Origin: Microbispora sp. H13382
Lineage (GTDB): Bacteria > Actinomycetota > Actinomycetes > Streptosporangiales > Streptosporangiaceae
DNA: 64,000 nucleotides
Direction: 5' to 3'
Assembly (NCBI RefSeq): GCF_014161445.1
Contig: NZ_JABBXA010000013.1
Location: 1 to 64,000, forward strand
The notes below the pieces were generated by a model. The model saw nothing but the letters and a program-made list of their open reading frames with translations, was not told the origin of the DNA and did no database searches. A program made the translations under genes and the position numbers. Below are positions 9,378 through 16,245 of this stretch, one piece after another; position 1 is the first letter of the stretch; the number at the start of each line of letters is the position of its first letter.

Positions 9378-10550
9378 ATGACTGAGGCCATCGGAATACG
9401 GCGGAGGTCGTTCGCGAGCCGGGTCGTCGGGCGGGGATCGGTCGTCTGGCGGATGGACTGGTTGCTGTTCGGGGCGGTGGTCGCGCTGAGCGCGATCGGC
9501 ACGCTGCTGGTGTGGTCGGCCACCCGCACCTGGTCGTCGATCGAGCCGACGGGCATGGTCAAGAAGCACGTGCTCAACCTGCTCATCGGTCTGGCTCTCT
9601 ACAGTGCGGTCGCGGTGACCGACTACCGCTGGCTTCGCACGTACGCGCCGGTCCTGTACGGCATCGCCGTCATCGGGCTGATCCTGGTCATCAGCCCGAT
9701 GGGGTCGACGATCAACGGCCACCACTCGTGGATCCTGCTGGGCGGGGGCTTCGCCCTGCAGCCGGCCGAGCTGATGAAGCCGGCGCTGGTGGTGATACTG
9801 GCGCGGCTGCTGGCCCCGACGTCGGAGAAGGGGAAGACCAAGGACCGGCCGAGGGCCGCCGGTCTCGCGCTGTCCGTCGCGGCGGCGGGCGTCGCGGCGG
9901 CGCTGGTCATGCTGCAGCCCGACCTCGGCACCACCATGGTGCTGATGACGACGACCGGTGCGATCATCGTCTTCTCCGGGATACGCAAGCGCTGGGTCGT
10001 GGCCGGGGTGCTGCTCACGGGCCTCGGGGCGGTGGCCGTGTGGTCGCTGGGGCTGCTCAAGCCGTACCAGGTGGCCCGGTTCACCGCGCTCATCGACCCG
10101 TCCAGCGACCCGCGCGGCGTGGGGTACAACAGCACCCAGGCGCTGGTGGCGATCGGGTCGGGCGAGGTGTTCGGCAAGGGCCTGTTCCACGGCGGCCAGA
10201 CCACGGGACGGTTCGTGCCCGAGCAGCACACCGACTTCATCTTCACCGTCGCGGGCGAGGAACTCGGTTTCGTCGGGTCGGTCACCGTGGTCGCCCTGCT
10301 CGGCGTGGTGCTGCTGCGCGGCGCGCGGATCGCCCGGATGTGCGGCGACCGGTTCAGCGCGCTCGTCTCGGCCGGCATCGTCGCGTGGCTGGCCTTCCAG
10401 ACGCTCGTCAACGTCGGCATGACGATCGGCATCATGCCGATCACCGGTGTGCCGCTGCCGTTCGTCTCCTACGGCGGCACCGCGACGTTCGCGAACATGA
10501 CGGCGATCGCCATCCTGCAGGCGATCCATCTGAGATCGCGACCGGTCTGA
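9378..10550 (+). CDS. rodA: Rod shape-determining SEDS glycosyltransferase RodA
   Basis: A SEDS-family peptidoglycan polymerase that uses lipid II and works with the PBP2 encoded just upstream. The protein is 390 aa with about ten hydrophobic segments. The conserved loops GYNSTQALVAIGSG and PEQHTDFIFTVAGEE and the C-terminal GVPLPFVSYGG are present; the last is the FtsW/RodA signature. It is the last gene of the mreBCD-mrdA-rodA operon, which makes RodA more likely than FtsW. Confidence 0.95.
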   Translation: MTEAIGIRRRSFASRVVGRGSVVWRMDWLLFGAVVALSAIGTLLVWSATRTWSSIEPTGMVKKHVLNLLIGLALYSAVAVTDYRWLRTYAPVLYGIAVIGLILVISPMGSTINGHHSWILLGGGFALQPAELMKPALVVILARLLAPTSEKGKTKDRPRAAGLALSVAAAGVAAALVMLQPDLGTTMVLMTTTGAIIVFSGIRKRWVVAGVLLTGLGAVAVWSLGLLKPYQVARFTALIDPSSDPRGVGYNSTQALVAIGSGEVFGKGLFHGGQTTGRFVPEQHTDFIFTVAGEELGFVGSVTVVALLGVVLLRGARIARMCGDRFSALVSAGIVAWLAFQTLVNVGMTIGIMPITGVPLPFVSYGGTATFANMTAIAILQAIHLRSRPV

Positions 10551-10693
10551 CGTTCTCCGCGTTCCCCGTGTTCCCCGCATGAGAGCCGTCCGCAGGGTGC
10601 CGGATCCCCGCTCTCACTGGTGCCCGCACCGCGCGGCGAACACCATGGGAACGGAACAGGTTCGGGGGCTGAACGAACCCTTACGGAGGAACG

Positions 10694-10942
10694 GTGACTC
10701 CGGACGACGAGGCGCGGGAACGCCAGCGTGCCCTAGACCTGCTGCGCACGGCCTTCCCCGACTACCGGATCGTGTACGGCGGCGGGAGGTGGGCCGCCGC
10801 GGCCGCGGGCGACCCGCCGACGGTGTGGTTCGCCGAGACGCCGGCGAGCCTGTGCGGCCAGCTCTTCACGGCCCAGCTGCGCAGCGGCGGCACCATCACT
10901 CCTCTCCGCTCGGTGGAGAGGGACTCGCAGTGCGCGAGGTGA
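10694..10942 (+). CDS. Small hypothetical protein, 82 aa
   Basis: I do not recognise a family. GTG 10694 has ACGGAGGA 4-5 nt upstream, a good ribosome site. The predicted protein has an acidic/basic N-terminal helix (EARERQRALDLLRTAF), then a Gly/Trp segment (VYGGGRWAAAA) and a C-terminal half that looks like a short beta fold. It lies 54 nt before a TPR regulator gene and may belong with the regulator-kinase pair that follows. Confidence 0.6.
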   Translation: MTPDDEARERQRALDLLRTAFPDYRIVYGGGRWAAAAAGDPPTVWFAETPASLCGQLFTAQLRSGGTITPLRSVERDSQCAR

Positions 10943-10949
10943 CCGGTTC

Positions 10950-10982
10950 GTGACATGTACGGCGTTAGCGTGCGGGTGTCAC
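10950..10982. promoter_or_regulatory. Inverted repeat before the TPR regulator gene
   Basis: GTGACA (10950-10955) and TGTCAC (10977-10982) form a 6-bp inverted repeat with 21 nt between arms, just upstream of ATG 10997. It may be an autoregulatory site. The evidence is only symmetry and position. Confidence 0.3.
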
Positions 10983-10996
10983 CACTGGGAGAGCCG

Positions 10997-12469
10997 ATGA
11001 CGACACCCTCACGCGGCGGGGACCGGTCCGCCATCCAGATCGCCGGCGGCATCCGCGAGCGGACCCTCGCCGCTCTCGGTGAGCCGCCGACGACCGCGGT
11101 CTTCCACCAGATCGCCGACGAGATCCACCTGTGCTGCCCGCGGCTGGCCCGTTTCAAGTGCCTGCGGCTGGCGTACGGGTGGACGGTGGAGGAGGCGATC
11201 GAGCGCTTCCACGCGATGTGCGACCGCGAGCAGATCAAGCGCAGGGGACTGAGCGAGCGGTCCTGGCGGGAGTGGGAGGCCGGGGCGCGGCCCGACCGCG
11301 ACTACACCGACCTGCTGTGCCGCCTGTTCGAGACGGGCCCGGTGCAGCTCGGGTTCGCCAAGGACTACACGCCGCCGGAGATGCGCGGCCCCGAGGCCTG
11401 GCGGCGGCGTACCGCGCCCGACCTGATCAGCGCCGCCGCCCGGGAGGCGAGCGAGCACGCCGAGCGGGTGGAGACGAGCGAGATCGGCGACAGCGCGCTC
11501 GAACGGCTGCGCACGCAGGTGATCTGGTTGTCCCGCCGGTACGTCTGGGAGGCGCCGCTGCCGCTGTTCGTGGAGATGCGGGCGCTGCAGGAGCAGACCC
11601 GCAGGGCGCTGGAGCGGCGCGTCCACCCGGCCCAGGCCGGCGAGCTGTTCTTCCTGGCCGGGACGTTGTGCGGGCTGATGGCCAACGCGAGCATGGACAT
11701 GGGCCGCCGGGTGCCCGCCGACGACCTCGCCCGCGCGGCGTGGACGTACGGCAGGATCGCCGGGCACCGGTCCCTCATGGGCTGGGCCCGCGGCATGCAG
11801 GCGTCGGTCGCGCTGTGGGACCGGCGGTACGAGGACGCGGCGGGCTACGCCGAGGACGGCCTCACCCACCTGCACCGGGGCCAGGGCGGCGCGCGGCTGC
11901 ACATGCTGCGGGCGCGGGCGGGCGCGATGCTCGGCCGGACCCGCGAGGTGGAGGACGACCTGCTCAAGGCGGCGGACGCCCGCGAGGCGGGCACCGGGGA
12001 CGAGCTGCACGACGGGTTCGCCGGGGAGTTCGCCTTCCGGCCCGCCAAGCAGGCCTACTACACGGCGGTCACGCACCTGCACCTCGGACAGGCGGGCCGG
12101 GCGATCGAGCAGGCCCGCGCCGCGCTCGGCCTGTACGCGCGGGAGGACCGCCAGAACCGGTCGTACGGCTGCGAGGCGATGGCCGGGGCGCACCTGGCCG
12201 TCGCGCACCTGATGGAGGACGACCCCGGTGGGGCCGAGCAGGCCCTGACGCCGCTGCTGGCCCTGCCGCCGGAGCGCAGGATCGACAGCCTGGCCGAGAC
12301 CCTGCAGTCCACGGTGCTGACCTGCACTCCGATGGTGCGGGGAGAGCTCGCCGAGCGGCTGGAGGCGTTCTGCGCGACCGGCCTGCCCCAGTCGGCCGCC
12401 CGGGCGCTGCCCGAGGCGCCGTCCGAGGCGCCGTCCGAGGCACTGGGCGGCGAGGAGGATCCGCGATGA
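10997..12469 (+). CDS. HTH/TPR-type transcriptional regulator
   Basis: The 490-aa soluble protein has an N-terminal segment (about 45-115) that resembles a helix-turn-helix region, including RFKCLRLAYGWTVEEAIERF and LSERSWREWE, followed by an all-helical region with TPR-like repeats (about 150-440). This is the layout of actinomycete NsdA-like regulators. ATG 10997 is chosen because GGGAGAG lies just upstream; ATG 10955 would add 14 residues. The C-terminus carries a short repeat (EAPSEAPSEA). It overlaps the following APH-fold gene by 4 bp, so the two are co-translated. Confidence 0.7.
   Translation: MTTPSRGGDRSAIQIAGGIRERTLAALGEPPTTAVFHQIADEIHLCCPRLARFKCLRLAYGWTVEEAIERFHAMCDREQIKRRGLSERSWREWEAGARPDRDYTDLLCRLFETGPVQLGFAKDYTPPEMRGPEAWRRRTAPDLISAAAREASEHAERVETSEIGDSALERLRTQVIWLSRRYVWEAPLPLFVEMRALQEQTRRALERRVHPAQAGELFFLAGTLCGLMANASMDMGRRVPADDLARAAWTYGRIAGHRSLMGWARGMQASVALWDRRYEDAAGYAEDGLTHLHRGQGGARLHMLRARAGAMLGRTREVEDDLLKAADAREAGTGDELHDGFAGEFAFRPAKQAYYTAVTHLHLGQAGRAIEQARAALGLYAREDRQNRSYGCEAMAGAHLAVAHLMEDDPGGAEQALTPLLALPPERRIDSLAETLQSTVLTCTPMVRGELAERLEAFCATGLPQSAARALPEAPSEAPSEALGGEEDPR
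12414..12441 (+). repeat. 12-nt in-frame tandem repeat at the 3' end of the TPR regulator gene
   Basis: GAGGCGCCGTCC is repeated twice, followed by a partial third copy, and encodes EAPSEAPSEA. The in-frame unit suggests simple slippage in a disordered tail. Confidence 0.6.
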
Positions 12470-13347
12470 GTGTCTCCACCGTCGCCGGCACCCCGCCCGC
12501 GCTCGCGGAGGCGTGCCGTCGGGCCGGGCTCAGCGCCGACGGCGCACGGTTGCTGCGCAGCTTCGCCAACGTGGTCTACCACCTGCCGGGCGAGGGGGTC
12601 GTCGTCCGCCTGGCGGAGGCCGGCACCCCCGGCAAGTACGACCGGCTGGTCACCTCGCTCAAGGTCACGCGCTGGCTGCACGAGCAGGGTTTCCCCGTCA
12701 CGCTGCCGCTCGACGTGCGCCAGCCGCTGGCCGTCGAGGGCTGTCTGGCGACCTTCTGGCACTACGAGGACGGCGCGGACGACGGCGATCCGGTTCCGCT
12801 CGGCCGGCTGCTGCGGTGGCTGCACTCCCTGCCGCCGGTCCCGTTCGCGCTGCCGACCTATGATCCCTTCGGCCGCGTACGGCGGGCCGTACGGGCGAGC
12901 CTCGTGCTGGACGGCGAGGAGCGCGAGTGGCTGCTGGACCGGTGCGCGGCGCTGGAGGAGGCCTACTACGAGCGCGTCGAGTTCGCCCTGCCGTACGGGC
13001 TGGTGCACGGCGACGCGCACCGGGGCAACCTGATCCGCACCGCGGGCCGGATCCTGCTGTGCGACTGGGACTCGGTCAGCGCCGGGCCGCGCGAGGTCGA
13101 CCTGGTGCCCACCCTGCAGGGCACCAGGTTCGGCCTGTCCGACGCCCAGCGGGACGGTTTCGCCCGCGCGTACGGATGCGACGTCAGGGACTGGCCGGGC
13201 TATCCGGTGCTGCGCGACATCCGGGAGCTCCAGACGCTGACGGCCGTGCTGCGCATCGGGCACCGCGACGACCGCGCGCACGCGGAGCTGCGCCACCGCC
13301 TGGCCTCGCTGCGCGCGGGCGACGACCGGATCTGGCACCCCTTCTGA
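12466..13347 (+). CDS. Aminoglycoside phosphotransferase-fold kinase
   Basis: The 293-aa protein has the APH/choline-kinase fold. The catalytic loop is HGDAHRGNL with the base at Asp183, and the metal-binding DWD follows at CDWDSV. These are the family-defining residues. The substrate is not predictable; such genes are common in actinomycetes and many have no role in drug resistance. The start overlaps the stop of the TPR regulator, so they form a two-gene unit in which the regulator may sense or control the kinase product. Confidence 0.82.
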   Translation: MSVSTVAGTPPALAEACRRAGLSADGARLLRSFANVVYHLPGEGVVVRLAEAGTPGKYDRLVTSLKVTRWLHEQGFPVTLPLDVRQPLAVEGCLATFWHYEDGADDGDPVPLGRLLRWLHSLPPVPFALPTYDPFGRVRRAVRASLVLDGEEREWLLDRCAALEEAYYERVEFALPYGLVHGDAHRGNLIRTAGRILLCDWDSVSAGPREVDLVPTLQGTRFGLSDAQRDGFARAYGCDVRDWPGYPVLRDIRELQTLTAVLRIGHRDDRAHAELRHRLASLRAGDDRIWHPF

Positions 13348-13384
13348 GGCTGGAAGATCCGCAGGGGACACTCCCGGGAGCCGA

Positions 13385-13390
13385 TACCCT
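13385..13390 (+). promoter_or_regulatory. Candidate -10 element of a leaderless transcript
   Basis: TACCCT ends 6 nt before ATG 13397, the spacing at which transcription would begin at the start codon itself. The GGAGG between them is only 1 nt from ATG, too close to act as a ribosome site. No convincing -35 box was seen. Confidence 0.4.
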
Positions 13391-13396
13391 GGAGGC

Positions 13397-15319
13397 ATGT
13401 CTGTCGAGTCGTTGTTTCCCCGCCTGGAGCCGCTGCTGCCCAAGGTGCAGAAGCCGATCCAGTACGTCGGGGGCGAGCTGAACTCGACGGTCAAGGACTG
13501 GGACGAGGCGACCGTCCGGTGGGCCCTGATGTACCCGGACGCCTACGAGGTCGGCCTGCCCAACCAGGGGGTGCAGATCCTCTACGAGATCCTCAACGAG
13601 CTGCCCGAGACGCTGGCGGAGCGCACCTACGCGGTGTGGCCCGACCTCGAGGCGCTCATGCGGTCCGAGGGCGTCCCGCAGTTCACCGTGGACGGCCACC
13701 GGCCGGTTCGCGCGTTCGACGTCCTCGGGGTGTCGTTCGCCACCGAGCTCGGCTACACGAACCTCCTCACCGCGCTCGACCTCGCGGGGATCCCGCTGGA
13801 GGCGGTGGACCGCACCGACGAGGATCCGATCGTGCTGGCGGGCGGCCACGCCGCGTTCAACCCGGAGCCCATCGCCGACTTCCTCGACGCCGCCGTGCTC
13901 GGCGACGGCGAGCAGATCGCCATCGCGATCTCCGAGGTGTTGCGCGAGTGGAAGGCCGAGGGCTCGCCCGGCGGCCGTGACGAACTGCTGCTGCGCCTCG
14001 CCTCCACGGGCGGGGTGTACGTCCCGAAGTTCTATGACGTCGAGTACCACCCGGACGGCCGCATCAAGCGCGTCGTCCCCAACCGCGACGGCGTGCCGAC
14101 GCGCGTGTTCAAGCACACGGTCATGGACCTCGACGAGTGGCCGTACCCGAAGAAACCGCTGGTCCCGCTCGCCGAGACCGTGCACGAGCGGTTCAGCGTC
14201 GAGATCTTCCGGGGCTGCACCCGGGGCTGCCGCTTCTGCCAGGCGGGGATGATCACCCGTCCGGTCCGGGAGCGGTCGATCACCACGATCGGCGACATGG
14301 TCGAGGCGGGGATCAGGGAGTCCGGCTTCAGCGAGGTCGGGCTGCTGTCGCTGTCCAGCGCCGACCACTCCGAGATCGCCGACGTCACCAGGGGTCTCGC
14401 CGACCGCTACGAGGGCAGCCAGGTCGGCCTGTCCCTGCCGTCCACCCGGGTCGACGCGTTCAACATCGACCTGGCGAACGAGCTGTCCCGCAACGGCCGC
14501 CGTTCCGGGCTCACGTTCGCGCCGGAGGGCGGGTCCGAGCGGATGCGCAAGGTGATCAACAAGATGGTCACCGAGGAGGACCTGATCCGCACGGTCACCA
14601 CCGCCTACTCCAACGGGTGGCGGCAGGTGAAGCTCTACTTCATGTGCGGGCTCCCGACGGAGGAGGACGAGGACGTCCTCGGCATCGCCGACCTGGCCAA
14701 GAAGGTCATCAAGGCGGGCCGTGACGCGACGGGTTCGCGTGACATCCGCTGCACGGTCTCCATCGGCGGGTTCGTGCCCAAGCCGCACACGCCGTTCCAG
14801 TGGGCCGCCCAGTGCGACCACGAGACGGTGGACCGCCGGCTGCGCGCGCTGCGCGACGCCCTGCGCTCCGACAAGGAGTACGGCAGGGCCATCGGCTACC
14901 GCTACCACGACGGCAAGCCGTCGATCGTGGAGGGGCTGCTGTCGCGGGGCGACCGCCGGGTGGGCAGGGTCATCCGCGCCGTCTGGGAGGACGGCGGCCG
15001 GTTCGACGGCTGGAGCGAGCACTTCTCGTTCGAGCGGTGGATGGCGGCGGCGGACCGTGCCCTCGCCGACGAGCCTGTCGACGTGGACTGGTACACGACG
15101 CGCGAGCGGGACGAGCACGAGGTGCTGCCCTGGGACCACCTCGACGCCGGTCTCGACCGCGAGTGGCTCTGGCAGGACTGGCAGGACGCGCTGGGCGACG
15201 TGGAGGTCGAGGACTGCCGCTGGACGCCCTGCTACGACTGCGGCGTCTGCCCCACGATGGGGACGGAGATCCAGATCGGCCCCACGGGCAGAAAACTGCT
15301 GCCACTCACCGTGATCTGA
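13397..15319 (+). CDS. TIGR03960-type B12-binding-domain radical SAM protein
   Basis: A 640-aa radical SAM enzyme of unknown reaction. The N-terminal part (about 30-240) resembles a cobalamin-binding-like domain but lacks an obvious DxHxxG motif. The [4Fe-4S] site is C274-x3-C278-x2-C281 in GCTRGCRFCQAG. A second Cys cluster near the C-terminus (DCRWTPCYDCGVC) may hold another metal or cluster. The pairing with a DUF2344 gene just before rne is a conserved actinobacterial arrangement, and in some bacteria the two parts are fused. Confidence 0.9.
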   Translation: MSVESLFPRLEPLLPKVQKPIQYVGGELNSTVKDWDEATVRWALMYPDAYEVGLPNQGVQILYEILNELPETLAERTYAVWPDLEALMRSEGVPQFTVDGHRPVRAFDVLGVSFATELGYTNLLTALDLAGIPLEAVDRTDEDPIVLAGGHAAFNPEPIADFLDAAVLGDGEQIAIAISEVLREWKAEGSPGGRDELLLRLASTGGVYVPKFYDVEYHPDGRIKRVVPNRDGVPTRVFKHTVMDLDEWPYPKKPLVPLAETVHERFSVEIFRGCTRGCRFCQAGMITRPVRERSITTIGDMVEAGIRESGFSEVGLLSLSSADHSEIADVTRGLADRYEGSQVGLSLPSTRVDAFNIDLANELSRNGRRSGLTFAPEGGSERMRKVINKMVTEEDLIRTVTTAYSNGWRQVKLYFMCGLPTEEDEDVLGIADLAKKVIKAGRDATGSRDIRCTVSIGGFVPKPHTPFQWAAQCDHETVDRRLRALRDALRSDKEYGRAIGYRYHDGKPSIVEGLLSRGDRRVGRVIRAVWEDGGRFDGWSEHFSFERWMAAADRALADEPVDVDWYTTRERDEHEVLPWDHLDAGLDREWLWQDWQDALGDVEVEDCRWTPCYDCGVCPTMGTEIQIGPTGRKLLPLTVI

Positions 15320-15413
15320 CGCTCACGGCCTATCCTGAAAGACGATCGACCGACACCGGAAGGACGACGGAACTCTGAAACCCGTTCCCGACGGGCCCGC
15401 GCCCGAACCCACG

Positions 15414-16142
15414 GTGCAGCGACTGCGTGTGCGCTACGCCAAGCGGGGCCGCCTGCGCTTCACCAGCCACCGCGACATCTCCCGCGCCGTCGAAAGGGCG
15501 GTGCGGCGAGCCGGCATCCCGGTGGCCTACAGCGCGGGCTTCAGCCCCCACCCGAAGATCTCCTACGCCGGCGCCGCCCCCACCGGAGTGGCGAGCGAGG
15601 CCGAGTACCTCGAGATCGGGGTGAACCGGCCGTGTGACCCGCGGCGGGTTCACGACGACCTCGACGCCTCGCTGCCGCCGGGACTGGACGTGCTCGACGT
15701 GGTGGAGGCGCGGGACGGGAACCTGGCCGACCGGCTGGAGGGCTCGATGTGGGAGCTGCGGCTCCCCGGAGCCGATCCGGGCGAGGCCGAGCGGGCGGTG
15801 AAGGAGTTCCTGGCGGCCGGCCGGGTGGAGGTCGAGCGCCTGACCAAGAAGGGAATGCGGCGATTCGACGCCCGCCAGGCGGTGCGTTCGCTCGCCGTAG
15901 TGGAGGGGCCGGGAATTACGGCAGGTCAGGAGACCGTTCAACCGTGTGTCATACTTCGTATGGTTGTTCGGCACGAAACACCTGCCGTCCGGCCCGATGA
16001 CGTGCTCATGGGTCTGCGTCTCGTGGCAGGCTTCGCGCCGCCGTCACCCGCAGCGGTGACCAGGCTGGCGCAGGGGCCGCTCGACGCGACCGGTGAGCCC
16101 GCCGACCCGTTCGCCTTCGACCGGGCAGGCGGAGACCGATAA
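15414..16142 (+). CDS. DUF2344 (TIGR03936) protein, partner of the radical SAM enzyme
   Basis: A 242-aa soluble protein of unknown function. The N-terminal signature (LRVRYAKRGRLRFTSHRD) and the later SAGFSPHPKISYA are hallmarks of this family. It lies 94 nt after the radical SAM gene and very likely acts with it. GTG 15414 gives the start seen across the family. An in-frame CTG at 15375 would add 13 residues and cannot be excluded. Confidence 0.87.
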   Translation: MQRLRVRYAKRGRLRFTSHRDISRAVERAVRRAGIPVAYSAGFSPHPKISYAGAAPTGVASEAEYLEIGVNRPCDPRRVHDDLDASLPPGLDVLDVVEARDGNLADRLEGSMWELRLPGADPGEAERAVKEFLAAGRVEVERLTKKGMRRFDARQAVRSLAVVEGPGITAGQETVQPCVILRMVVRHETPAVRPDDVLMGLRLVAGFAPPSPAAVTRLAQGPLDATGEPADPFAFDRAGGDR

Positions 16143-16245
16143 GACTTGCCGCCGAGGCGCCGACAGGAAGCCCGGCGGACCGCGAGAGACGAGAGCCTTC
16201 GCGCGGCGCGGCAACGTGCCCGGAGGCTGACGGGAGAGCGCCCGC

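Noticed and set aside
7038..10580. 1180-aa open frame on the minus strand
   Set aside because: It is antisense to mreD, mrdA and rodA, is Arg/His/Asp-rich with no domain signature, and reflects the third-position GC bias of the real genes.
10964..10970. GTTAGCG resembling half of the arabinose LacI box
   Set aside because: The second half-site is absent (TGCGG follows), and the flanking genes have no sugar role.
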